Shown here: piece by piece, positions 7,678-16,031 of the stretch
Layout: each line of letters starts with the position of its first letter
How positions within the stretch are numbered: the stretch's first letter is position 1
NCBI RefSeq assembly: GCF_003347205.1
Contig: NZ_QQBJ01000016.1
Span: 84,252 to 148,251 of the forward strand
DNA: 64,000 nucleotides
Direction of reading: 5' to 3'
DNA from: Mycolicibacterium moriokaense
GTDB taxonomy: Bacteria; Actinomycetota; Actinomycetes; Mycobacteriales; Mycobacteriaceae
Program-made: the position numbers and the translations under genes
The notes under the pieces: model-generated
What the model was told of the DNA's origin: nothing
Seen by the model: the letters and a program-made list of their open reading frames with translations, nothing else
Database searches by the model: none

Positions 7678-8949
7678 TCAGCCGTTCTCGATCGGCTTGA
7701 ACTCCATGTGCAGTTCGGCCAGGCCACGCATGATGAATGTCGGCTCGTAGGCGTACCGCCGGTTCTCCGGCGGCCCGTGATGCTTCTCCGAGATCCGGAA
7801 GTCGGTCATCCGATCGAGGATGCGGTTCACCGAGATCCGGCCTTCCGAGCGCGCCAGCGGTGCCCCGGGGCACGAGTGCACCCCGCGGATGAAGGCGATC
7901 TGCTCGCGGACGTTGCGACGGTCGGGCTGAAAGGTGTCGGGATCGTCGAATTTGCGGGCATCTCGGTTGCACGCTCCCGGCAGCAGCATCACTGTGGTGC
8001 CCGCGGGCACCTCGGTGTCGCCGATGGTCGTCGACGTCCGGGCCATCCGGAAGTGCGACTTGACCGGGCTTTCCATCCTCAGCGTCTCTTCGAGGAACGC
8101 GGGAATGCGGCCCCGGTCCTCGCGCAGAGACCTTTCGTACTCCGGGTTTTCGGCGATGATGCGCATCGCCGAACTGACCAGCTTGGTCGTCGTCTCGGTG
8201 CCGGCGGCGAACAGGAACGTCGACAGGTTCATCACGTCGTCGATGTCCGGCGTCGACCCGTCCTCGTACTTGGCCTGCGCGAGTTCGGTAAGCACGTCGC
8301 CGCGCGGTTCGCGCCTGCGGTCCTCGATGTAGGCGTGGAACTTCTCGTTCAGCCACTCCAGCGGGTTGTGCGCGGTCGGCGCCTCCTCACCGAGTTGACC
8401 GACCAATTCGCCCGCGAAGACGGCGCGGAACTCCTCGTGGTCCTCGGCGGGCACCCCGAGCAGATCGGCGATCACCAAGAGGGAGAACGGCTTCGCGTAG
8501 TCCTCGAGGAATTCGCATGAGCCGCGGTCGATGAACGTGTCGAGTTGCTCATCGGCCAGCCGCCACATGAACTCCTCGTTCTCCTTCAGGCGCTTGGGCG
8601 TGATGAGCTTGTTCATCAGACCGCGGGTCCTGGTGTGCAGCGGCGGGTCCTGGGTCGTGATGTGCTCACTCATCGGGACGGCGCCACGGTGTTCCTCGAT
8701 CAGCTCCGATACGTCGTCGCCGCCAGGCCCGAACGGCAGCCCCGAGAAGGGCCCTGCCACCGAGATGCACGACGAGAACGCCGGGTCCTTGTAGACGGCC
8801 AACGCCTCCTCGTATCCGGTGACCGCCAGCACGTTGAACGGTGTCGCCTGTGTGACAGGGCATTTCGACCGCAGGTGATCGAAATACGGATACGGATCGG
8901 GAACGAGGGCCTCGTCGGTGAAGAAGTCCACCGTGTCGAAGTCAGTCAC
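7678..8949 (-). CDS. Cytochrome P450
   Basis: 423-aa P450. The I-helix oxygen-activation motif AAGTETTTK is at residues 248-256, the K-helix EETLR at 287-291 and the haem loop FIRGVHSCPGAPLAR has Cys360 as thiolate ligand. The loop is slightly atypical, with Ile-Arg before the Gly. The start is GTG at 8949, preceded by AGGAGC. It hydroxylates an unknown, probably hydrophobic substrate and needs ferredoxin/reductase partners that are not visible in this window. It is separated from the upstream P450 by a long hairpin at 8980-9041, which may set the expression level of this distal part of the operon. Confidence 0.95.
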   Translation of the reverse strand: MTDFDTVDFFTDEALVPDPYPYFDHLRSKCPVTQATPFNVLAVTGYEEALAVYKDPAFSSCISVAGPFSGLPFGPGGDDVSELIEEHRGAVPMSEHITTQDPPLHTRTRGLMNKLITPKRLKENEEFMWRLADEQLDTFIDRGSCEFLEDYAKPFSLLVIADLLGVPAEDHEEFRAVFAGELVGQLGEEAPTAHNPLEWLNEKFHAYIEDRRREPRGDVLTELAQAKYEDGSTPDIDDVMNLSTFLFAAGTETTTKLVSSAMRIIAENPEYERSLREDRGRIPAFLEETLRMESPVKSHFRMARTSTTIGDTEVPAGTTVMLLPGACNRDARKFDDPDTFQPDRRNVREQIAFIRGVHSCPGAPLARSEGRISVNRILDRMTDFRISEKHHGPPENRRYAYEPTFIMRGLAELHMEFKPIENG

Positions 8950-8979
8950 AAAGTGCTCCTGTCATGGGTCCATTTCCCT

Positions 8980-9041
8980 CGCGAGCAGACGCAAAGTCGC
9001 ACAAATTTCGCGTTCTCAGTGCGAGTTTGCGTCTGCTCGCG
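8980..9041. repeat. Long inverted repeat (23-bp arms) between two P450 genes
   Basis: Arms at 8980-9002 and 9019-9041 are complementary at 22 of 23 positions around a 16-base loop. The core GCGAGCAGACGCAAA looks like a dispersed mycobacterial palindrome rather than a T-tailed terminator. It starts 3 bp past the stop of the upstream P450, so it can act as a terminator, attenuator or RNA-stabilising hairpin. Confidence 0.75.
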
Positions 9042-9044
9042 GGG

Positions 9045-10259
9045 CTACTGGGCGTCGAACAGCACGGGCAGCGAGGTCGGCGAGCGGAACACCATGCCGC
9101 GGATGTGCGGGTCGTCCCCGTCGGGATCCATCCGCAGGTTCGGCAACCGGTCCAGCAGCAGGTTGATCGCCGTGCGCATCTCCAGCCGCGCCAGGTGCAT
9201 GCCGAGGCAGACGTGCACGCCGTGCCCCCAGCTGATGGGCACCTTGGCCTGCCGGAAGATGTCGAACTTGTCCGGCTCGGCGTAGCGGTCCTCCTGCCGG
9301 TTGGCGGCCCCGAGCATCGGCATCACCGAGCAGCCCTGCGGAATCTCCATCCCGCCGAGTTCGGTGTCGCGTGTCGTGACCCTGGTGATGTTCAGCAGCG
9401 GGGCGTCCCACCGCACACCCTCCTCGATCGCCTGCGGAATCAGCGACCGGTCGGCCCGGATCGCGTCGAGTTGGTCCGGGTTGCTGAGCAATCCGAACAA
9501 CAGGCTGCCCAGCGACCGGTAGGTGGTCTCCACCCCGGCGGGCAGCAGCAGCCGGATGAACGAGTAGATGTCCTCGTCGTCGAGTTTGTGCCCGTCGATC
9601 TCGGCCGCGGCGAGGCTGCTGATCAGGTCCTCGCGCGGATCCTCCCGGCGCGCCGCCAGAATCGGCTTGAAGTAATCGACCAGCGCCTGCGATGCGGCCT
9701 TGCCGCGCTCCGGGTTGACGGTGAAGCTCAGCATCGAGATCGACCACCGCTGGAACTGCGGGAAGTCCTGCTCCGGCAGGCCGAGCAGCGCGGCGATGAT
9801 GCGGGTCGGATAGGGGAACGTGAACGTCTTGACCAGGTCCGTCTTGCCGTCGCCTGCGAACTGGTCGATGAGCTCATTGCCGATGCGCCCGACGATCTGG
9901 TCTTCCCAGCGCGCCAACGCTTTCTGCGTGAACGCCTTCGTGACCAGCGACCGCAGCCTGCCGTGTACCGGTTCGTCCATGCCGAGCATCACGCCCTGGC
10001 CGAGCACCTCGCCGAAGATCTGGATGACGGCGTTGGACGAGTACGTCTCGTTGTCGCGCAGCATCGTCACGATGTCCTCGTGCCGGTACACGATGAAGAC
10101 GGGCTTGCCCGCCTCGCCCGGCATCGCGGACATGTCGATGCGCTGAATCGGTGTGTCGCGGCGTTGCTGGGCCAATTCCGGGTACGGGTCGCGTACGTTG
10201 CCGGAGACGACATCGTCGAAAGCCCCGAAATCCTCGAGGTCGTCGAACAGATCTGACAT
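9045..10259 (-). CDS. Cytochrome P450
   Basis: 404-aa P450. The I-helix AGVETT is at residues 241-246, EGVR (ExxR) at 280-283 and the haem loop WGHGVHVCLG has Cys351. It belongs to a different subfamily from the neighbour at 7678 (low identity outside motifs). The ATG is at 10259, 12 bp after the aldehyde dehydrogenase stop, so the two are co-transcribed. An alcohol or aldehyde made by P450 action could pass to the adjacent dehydrogenases; this order is inference. A strong hairpin lies immediately 3'. Confidence 0.95.
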   Translation of the reverse strand: MSDLFDDLEDFGAFDDVVSGNVRDPYPELAQQRRDTPIQRIDMSAMPGEAGKPVFIVYRHEDIVTMLRDNETYSSNAVIQIFGEVLGQGVMLGMDEPVHGRLRSLVTKAFTQKALARWEDQIVGRIGNELIDQFAGDGKTDLVKTFTFPYPTRIIAALLGLPEQDFPQFQRWSISMLSFTVNPERGKAASQALVDYFKPILAARREDPREDLISSLAAAEIDGHKLDDEDIYSFIRLLLPAGVETTYRSLGSLLFGLLSNPDQLDAIRADRSLIPQAIEEGVRWDAPLLNITRVTTRDTELGGMEIPQGCSVMPMLGAANRQEDRYAEPDKFDIFRQAKVPISWGHGVHVCLGMHLARLEMRTAINLLLDRLPNLRMDPDGDDPHIRGMVFRSPTSLPVLFDAQ

Positions 10260-10271
10260 GGGTCCCCCTGA

Positions 10272-11756
10272 TCAAGTCGCCGGGTAGGCGACGGATTTCA
10301 CTTCGGTGTACTGGCTGAGGCCAACAAGGCCGTTCTGACGTCCGACACCGCTGTCCTTGTAGCCGCCGAACGGGATGTCCGCGCCGTATCCGGCGGTGCC
10401 GTTGAGGCCGATGAATCCGGCTCGCAATCGGCGTGCGACGGCAAGTGAACGGTCCAGCGAACCCGACATCACGTTGCCCGCCAGCCCGTAGACGCTGTCG
10501 TTGGCGATCCGCACGGCGTCGTCTTCGTCCTCGTAGGGGATGACCGCGAGCACCGGCCCGAAGATCTCTTCCTGCGCGATCGTCATCTTGTTGTCGACAT
10601 CGGTGAAAAGCGTTGGACTGACCCAGAATCCCTTGTCGAAATCCTTCGGCGGCTCAGTGCTGCCGACGAGCATGGTAGCCCCCTCGTCGACGCCTTTGCG
10701 GATGTAGCCGAGGATGCGATCCTGCTGTTTGGCCGAGATGACCGGACCGCATATCGTCCCGGGATCCTGCGGGTCGGCGGCCTTCATGCCCTCGTAGATG
10801 CCCCGCAGGATCGCCACCCCCTCGTCATAGCGCGACCGCGGCAACAACATTCGGGTCGGCGCGGCACAGCCTTGTCCCGCGTGCATGAGAGGACCGATGC
10901 CGATCAGGCAGGCAGTGTTGAAGTCGGCGTCCTCCAGCACGATCGTCGCCGACTTGCCGCCCAACTCGAGGAACAGGCGCTTCATCGTCGCCGCGCCCTT
11001 CTCCATGATCCGCCTGCCGACCACGGTCGACCCGGTGAACGAGATCATGTCGACCTTGGGCGAAATCGTCAGTTCTTCGCCGACAAAGTGGTCCGATGCG
11101 GTGACCACATTGACTACACCTGCCGGGAAGTCGGTCTTCTCGGCGATGAGGCGACCCAGCCGAGTCGCGTTGAACGGAGTGTTGGGCGCGGGCTTGAGCA
11201 CGACAGCGTTTCCCGCCGCCAAGGCCTGCCCGAGCTTGTTGATGGTGACCTCGAAAGGAAAGTTCCACGGCACGATGGCACCGACGACGCCGACGGGTTC
11301 GTGCCACACCACCGCCTGGGTGTTCACCCCGGTGAGGGAGACCATCCGCTCGCCGAGCTTGGTCTCCCAGGGGAACTCGTCGATGAGCCGCGCCGGGTAC
11401 TTCAGACCGTCGGCCAGCGGCGCATCGAGATGCGGTCCGTGCGTCACCGCCCGCGGGGCGCCCACCTCGAGGATCAGCTCTTCGCGTAGCTCTTCGAGCT
11501 CGCTTTCGATGGCCTCGTGCAACTGCAGCAGGCAGCGCTTGCGCAGCTCGCGGTTGGTCGACCAGTCGGTCTCGTCGAAGGCGCGCCGCGCCGCGTCGAT
11601 CGCGCGGTTCATGTCGGCCTTCGACGCGTCGGCGACTTCGCCGAGCACCTCCTCGGTGGCCGGGTTGATGTTGGTGAAAGTCCCTGCCTCACCGTCGACG
11701 AGCTTGCCGTCGATCATCATCTTCGGCTCGAACGTCACCGTCGGCGTATCAGCCAT
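10272..11756 (-). CDS. Aldehyde dehydrogenase (NAD(P)-dependent)
   Basis: 494-aa class ALDH enzyme that oxidises an aldehyde to the acid. It shows VPWNFPF (about residue 163), the FTGST cofactor loop, the general-base Glu264 in LELGGKS and the nucleophile Cys297 in GQGCAAP. I chose the ATG at 11756 because it has an AGGAG upstream and overlaps the end of the upstream SDR gene by 8 bp; a GTG three codons earlier is too close to that site. It sits between an SDR and a P450 and fits an alcohol-to-aldehyde-to-acid oxidation sequence. Confidence 0.95.
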   Translation of the reverse strand: MADTPTVTFEPKMMIDGKLVDGEAGTFTNINPATEEVLGEVADASKADMNRAIDAARRAFDETDWSTNRELRKRCLLQLHEAIESELEELREELILEVGAPRAVTHGPHLDAPLADGLKYPARLIDEFPWETKLGERMVSLTGVNTQAVVWHEPVGVVGAIVPWNFPFEVTINKLGQALAAGNAVVLKPAPNTPFNATRLGRLIAEKTDFPAGVVNVVTASDHFVGEELTISPKVDMISFTGSTVVGRRIMEKGAATMKRLFLELGGKSATIVLEDADFNTACLIGIGPLMHAGQGCAAPTRMLLPRSRYDEGVAILRGIYEGMKAADPQDPGTICGPVISAKQQDRILGYIRKGVDEGATMLVGSTEPPKDFDKGFWVSPTLFTDVDNKMTIAQEEIFGPVLAVIPYEDEDDAVRIANDSVYGLAGNVMSGSLDRSLAVARRLRAGFIGLNGTAGYGADIPFGGYKDSGVGRQNGLVGLSQYTEVKSVAYPAT

Positions 11757-12801
11757 CGTTCTCACTCTCCTGCTGTGGCGGTTGCTCGGCTGCGGGCGCG
11801 AACCGCATCGCGAGCGACGCTAACCGAGTCAGCACCGGCTGCGGAAGCACCTTGGCGCTGAATACCATCGCGCGCTGGGCGGTCGTCAGCGGGTAGGCGC
11901 CGTCACGCATGGATCCCTGCCTGGGTATGCCGAGCACGATCCGCGACATGTGGTGCATGCCCGCGGCGGGCAGCAATCGGTTGGACGCCAACAGCATCGA
12001 CGCATCCGGTCCGACACCGTGCCGACGGAACGCCCCGCGGTCGTCCAGCGCCTTGCACAAGCCGTCGGTGAAACGCTGCGGCGACCGGGCGAACTTGATC
12101 GCGAAGCGGCCACGGCTGTTCATCGTCTGGTGCAGCCGCGCGTACGGTCCGGCGAAGTCGCGGTCGTCGGTGGTGCCGGCGTCGGTGATGATGTCGGTGT
12201 CGTAGGTACCGGTGATCAGCACCGTCACCCCGAGCCCGAACGGCGCGATCTCGGCCGCCAGCGACTCACCCCACCGCTCCATCGCGCCCTTGCTCGCGGA
12301 GTAAGGGCCGGTGCCCGGCTGCCCCCGCACCCCGGCGGAACTGCACACCAACACGATTCGGCCCCGGCCCGCCGCCCGCATCGACGGCAACAGCGCCTTG
12401 GTCAGCTCGACCGGGCCCATCACGTGGGTGGCGAACATCCGCTGCCACAGGTCGATATCCGTCTCCTCCACCATGCCCGCGGCGGAGATCCCCGCGTTGT
12501 GCACCAGCGCATACGGTGCACCGACCCGCTCCTCGATCGCCTTGGCGGCGGCCGATATCGACGCGGCATCCATCAGGTCGAGTTGGACGCCGATCAGCCG
12601 ATCGTCGTCCTCTGCCGCACCAGTCGCCGCGCGCAGCAAGGGCATCCCGCGCTCGGGCGTGCGCATCGCGGCGACGACTCGCCAGCCCTCCCGGTAGAGC
12701 CGGGCCGCCGAGGCGAGCCCCAGACCCCGGGCCGCGCCGGTGATGACGACCGAACGCGGGTCACTCGCTATCTGGTCTTCGCGCAAGCGCTCATCCACCA
12801 T
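11749..12801 (-). CDS. SDR-family oxidoreductase
   Basis: 350-aa SDR with the Rossmann motif TGAARGLG near residue 23, HNAGIS, and the catalytic triad in CSSAGVRGQPGTGPYSASK. The C-terminus is about 80 residues longer than classical SDRs and contains a hydrophobic stretch. The start ATG at 12801 overlaps the upstream AveC-like gene by 11 bp; a longer reading frame reaching 12945 would overlap far more of that gene. Probably the alcohol dehydrogenase step before the aldehyde dehydrogenase in the same operon; inference. Confidence 0.9.
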   Translation of the reverse strand: MVDERLREDQIASDPRSVVITGAARGLGLASAARLYREGWRVVAAMRTPERGMPLLRAATGAAEDDDRLIGVQLDLMDAASISAAAKAIEERVGAPYALVHNAGISAAGMVEETDIDLWQRMFATHVMGPVELTKALLPSMRAAGRGRIVLVCSSAGVRGQPGTGPYSASKGAMERWGESLAAEIAPFGLGVTVLITGTYDTDIITDAGTTDDRDFAGPYARLHQTMNSRGRFAIKFARSPQRFTDGLCKALDDRGAFRRHGVGPDASMLLASNRLLPAAGMHHMSRIVLGIPRQGSMRDGAYPLTTAQRAMVFSAKVLPQPVLTRLASLAMRFAPAAEQPPQQESENDG

Positions 12802-13930
12802 TCGCGCCTTCAGCACAACGCATGCTCTTGGAACCCAACTCGACATCGGGCCTGCCGTCGGGCAGACCCTGCTGCCACGTCGACCACTTGCCCACCGAGT
12901 ACGGGCCCGGTGCGCCGTTCTGCTCGTAATACCCCTGCGGGTCATACACTTTGGCCTCGGGATACGGCCACGGGCAGGCCACCGAGGTAGCGGCGCCGCT
13001 GGCCTTGATCGCCCAGAACCAGCCGCCGTAGGCGAAGTAGGACACGTTGATGATCGCGAACATCACCAGGAACATGCCGAGCACCGGCTTGCTCGGGAAC
13101 AGCTTCGCCTTCGCGGCGAGTTTCTCCGCCACCGACTTTCCGGTGTCGTCGCGGTAGACGAGGATGGCCGCCGGGATCATCACGAAGGTCACCGACAGCG
13201 ACTCCCACAACAGCGGGAACTGGAACGTGTCGCCGGCGAACAACGTCCCGAACGGAATCGCCTGCGAGTAGATGTACAGCCCGGTGCGCACCAAGCTGAT
13301 CTCGAGGATGGCGTCGAAGATGAACCCGATGACCAGGACCAGCAGGCCCAGGCTGATCAGCGGGCGTCGCGACACGAAGGACTCGGGACCGTATTTGGCC
13401 TGCCACTTGCGCAGGATCCAGATCGCCGGGAAGTAGGGGCCGAAATAGAAAGTGACGTAACCGAACACGATGAACGGCTCCACCGTCGGCGACATCATGA
13501 TCAGGTACCAGGATTCCGGCCAGTGCAACAGCGCGGGGTTGTACACCGCGTAGGGCGACCAGTTCATGATCGGGTCCTGCCACACGATCAGCGTCGTGAC
13601 CAGGACCATCATCAGTACCGGGCTGCCGGGGTTGCGCCGCCAGCCGCGGATGAAGACGACGGTCAGCACCACCACCATGATCGCGGCGCCGATCTGCGGG
13701 ATCAGTTGCCAGTGGTCCCACCCGGTCAGGAACTCGACCGGACGCGGCCGGCCCTCCACGTTCGGGTTGGCCACCCGCGGATCGACGGCGACCCGCCCGA
13801 CGGCGGCGAACAATCCGAGGAATGCCAGCCATGCCAGAAGGGCGATCACCCTCCCCCAGTTCGGGCCGGTGCGCGCCGGAGGCGGTGAATCGGCCTGCGT
13901 GTCAGCCGGTTTGGACTCTTGAGTGGTCAT
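12791..13930 (-). CDS. AveC-like multi-pass membrane protein (spirocyclase AveC family)
   Basis: 379-aa integral membrane protein with about seven hydrophobic segments: near residues 27-45, 75-95, 105-120, 155-175, 195-215, 245-265 and 295-315. It is Pro-rich at both ends, with motifs WQDPIMNW and GYVTFYFGPYFPA in the core. Layout and motifs fit the AveC-like family, named for the Streptomyces spiroketal cyclase/dehydratase of avermectin synthesis. Most actinobacterial members have no tested function. The ATG at 13930 follows GAGAGGAAGG and lies 4 bp after the upstream substrate-binding-protein gene. Family call moderately sure; biochemical role open. Confidence 0.7.
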   Translation of the reverse strand: MTTQESKPADTQADSPPPARTGPNWGRVIALLAWLAFLGLFAAVGRVAVDPRVANPNVEGRPRPVEFLTGWDHWQLIPQIGAAIMVVVLTVVFIRGWRRNPGSPVLMMVLVTTLIVWQDPIMNWSPYAVYNPALLHWPESWYLIMMSPTVEPFIVFGYVTFYFGPYFPAIWILRKWQAKYGPESFVSRRPLISLGLLVLVIGFIFDAILEISLVRTGLYIYSQAIPFGTLFAGDTFQFPLLWESLSVTFVMIPAAILVYRDDTGKSVAEKLAAKAKLFPSKPVLGMFLVMFAIINVSYFAYGGWFWAIKASGAATSVACPWPYPEAKVYDPQGYYEQNGAPGPYSVGKWSTWQQGLPDGRPDVELGSKSMRCAEGANGG

Positions 13931-13934
13931 CGAA

Positions 13935-15053
13935 TCAGCCTTCCTCTCCAAACCGATCGACAAGGTGCGAGTTGATGCCGTCGGCATCGAGCGTCCTGGC
14001 GACCAGGTAACCGGCGCCCATCCAGCCGCGGCGGGTCCACTTCCCGAAGGACACCCGGGTGCCGGGCGCGCCGGAGGCGGCGGGCAGCATCTTGACCCGC
14101 TCCAGCGCCTCCTTGACGCCGCGCGGGCTCAGCGGATGCGAATCGCTGAACGCGCGCACCAACGTCGCGGCGACATCGCAGTTGACCGAGGTGACGCAGA
14201 ATTCGGGCCGGCTGCCGTTGTACTTCTTCGCATACCGGTCCAGGTACTCCTGACCGATCGAGTTGCCCTCGTCGTACTGGTCGATCCCGATCCAGCCCAT
14301 GAACGCCTGCCACATGATCGGGTTGACCCACGCGTTCTGGAACGCGGTTGTGGTGAATCGCGGCGGGTCCCAGCCGACGGCCTCGAGAGCCGGGTTGATG
14401 AACACGATGCCGAAGCCGAAGCCCAGGTGGATGATCGCCTCGGCCTTCGCCTCGTGCAGCGTCCGAACCGCCTCGTTGATGTCCTGGGCGGTCTGCGCGA
14501 TCCCGGCTTCGGCGACGATCCGAATGCCCTTGCGCCTGCACGCACTTCGCAGGTTCTTCAGGTAGCTCTCGCCGATCAGGTTCTGCTCCACCAGCACACC
14601 GACCTCGGTGAGCCCGCGTTTGGCCACCAGGTCGGCGAGGAAGATCGGCTCATCGGTCATCGAGCCCTGCGGAAAGGCGAACGTCCACTCGCCCAGCCAG
14701 TCGTCGGTGCCGGTGACGCTGATCGCGGGCACCTTGAACCGCTCCTCGATCGCCTCCTTGGTCGGCACGCAGTTGTCGGTGATGTGCGGGCCGAACACCA
14801 CCAGGCAGCCCTCGTCGACGAGTTCGCCGTAGGCGTCGATGACCGCCTTCACGCTGCCCTTGGGAAGGCCCTCCACCTCGCGGTAGATCATCTGCACGGG
14901 GCGGTCCAGCACCCCCTCCTCGACAGCCTCGGAGAACAGCATGTCGAAGGTCTGGGTGAACGAGGCGAACAGATCCTCCGGGAATCCGGGCGGCAGGGTG
15001 AAGTCCATCAGGTAGCCGACCTTGATGGGCTCAGCGGTGCTTTCGTAGGACAT
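13935..15053 (-). CDS. Periplasmic-binding-protein-like protein (branched-chain amino-acid type), no signal peptide
   Basis: 372 aa with the type-1 periplasmic binding fold of ABC-transporter receptors (Peripla_BP_6). It begins IKVGYLMDFT, has VVFGPHITDNC and SVTGTDDW in the ligand cleft region, and keeps the two-lobe layout. The protein begins MSYESTAEP directly before the first strand. There is no signal peptide or lipobox, and no permease or ATPase gene nearby. It may therefore be a cytosolic ligand sensor or carrier. It is first in the long minus operon and has an operator-like site 43 bp upstream (15096-15111). Confidence 0.88.
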   Translation of the reverse strand: MSYESTAEPIKVGYLMDFTLPPGFPEDLFASFTQTFDMLFSEAVEEGVLDRPVQMIYREVEGLPKGSVKAVIDAYGELVDEGCLVVFGPHITDNCVPTKEAIEERFKVPAISVTGTDDWLGEWTFAFPQGSMTDEPIFLADLVAKRGLTEVGVLVEQNLIGESYLKNLRSACRRKGIRIVAEAGIAQTAQDINEAVRTLHEAKAEAIIHLGFGFGIVFINPALEAVGWDPPRFTTTAFQNAWVNPIMWQAFMGWIGIDQYDEGNSIGQEYLDRYAKKYNGSRPEFCVTSVNCDVAATLVRAFSDSHPLSPRGVKEALERVKMLPAASGAPGTRVSFGKWTRRGWMGAGYLVARTLDADGINSHLVDRFGEEG

Positions 15054-15095
15054 CTGACCTCCAGGGGATGTACTCGTCGTCGATGCACACCGCTA

Positions 15096-15111
15096 GACCT
15101 AATATTTGTTC
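15096..15111. promoter_or_regulatory. Operator of the GACC(A/T)AATAT(C/T)TGTTC type, copy 1
   Basis: GACCTAATATTTGTTC lies 43 bp upstream of the 15053 start. It is an AT-rich island in GC-rich DNA, matching sites at 16040, 17770 and 33191. Confidence 0.6.
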
Positions 15112-15138
15112 AGACCCTAGCGGCGGGGTCCGGCAGCG

Positions 15139-15990
15139 TCAATCGTCGGGTCGGTCGGAGTCAGCCAGATAGACGTCGACCATCTCGTTGAGCCCCTTGC
15201 CCACCGCGGCGTCGTCGGTGAGCGGCCCCGCGATCGCGGCCCGTGCCGCGTCGCGCGGGCTCAGGCCCTCGGCGATCAGCCGGCCCGCCGCCACCAATAC
15301 CCGGGTCGACGCCACCTCGCGCAGGCCACCGGTCTCCAGGCGGCGGATGGCCTGCCCGAACCGCACCAACTCGGCGGCGGTGGCCGCCTCGACGCCCGAC
15401 TCGTGCACCACGATGCCCTCCTCGACCTCCGGGGCCGGAAAGCCGAACTCGATGGCGACCATCCGCTGTCGCGTGGAGTCCTTGAGGTCCTTGAGCACGC
15501 TCTGGTAACCGGGGTTGTAGGAGACCACGAGGCCGAATCCCGGCGCCGCATCCAGCGTCACCCCCAACCGCTCGATGGGCAGTTGGCGACGGTAATCGGC
15601 CAGTGGATGCAGCACCACGGTGGTGTCCTGCCTGGCCTCGACGACCTCGTCGAGGTAGCAGATCGCGCCCTCCCGCACCGCGTGGGTCAGCGGCCCGTCC
15701 ACCCAGACCGTCTCGTCGCCGCGCAGCAGGTAGCGACCGACGAGGTCGGCGGTGGTCAGGTCGTCATGGCAGGACACGGTGATCAGCGGACGCCCGAGGT
15801 CGTGGGCCATCGCCTCGACGAACCGCGTCTTGCCGCATCCGGTCGGGCCCTTCAGCACCAGCGACAGGCCTTGCCGATAGGCGGCCTTGAAAACCGCCTC
15901 TTCGTTCCCGACGGCCTTGTAGTAGGGCCGCGTCGACTCCCCCGCGGCGATCGCACCGTTCTGGTCAGCGAGCCTGGGCTCGTTGGGCAT
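15139..15990 (-). CDS. MoxR/CbbQ/NorQ-type AAA+ ATPase
   Basis: 283-aa AAA+ ATPase of the CbbQ/NirQ/NorQ/GpvN group. Walker A GPTGCGKT is at residues 48-55, Walker B ICYLDE at about 110-115, and a CbbQ_C-like C-terminal region follows. Relatives pair with VWA proteins to remodel or load metal into a client enzyme (Rubisco, NO reductase, CO dehydrogenase). Here the VWA partner is the adjacent gene at 16032, but no known client is present. An operator-like site lies 50 bp upstream. A P450, dehydrogenase or unseen metalloenzyme of the cluster could be the client; inference. Confidence 0.92.
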   Translation of the reverse strand: MPNEPRLADQNGAIAAGESTRPYYKAVGNEEAVFKAAYRQGLSLVLKGPTGCGKTRFVEAMAHDLGRPLITVSCHDDLTTADLVGRYLLRGDETVWVDGPLTHAVREGAICYLDEVVEARQDTTVVLHPLADYRRQLPIERLGVTLDAAPGFGLVVSYNPGYQSVLKDLKDSTRQRMVAIEFGFPAPEVEEGIVVHESGVEAATAAELVRFGQAIRRLETGGLREVASTRVLVAAGRLIAEGLSPRDAARAAIAGPLTDDAAVGKGLNEMVDVYLADSDRPDD

Positions 15991-16031
15991 GGCTTCCCTT
16001 CCCTGTACCGCCTCGGTGCGGTGCCAGCAGC

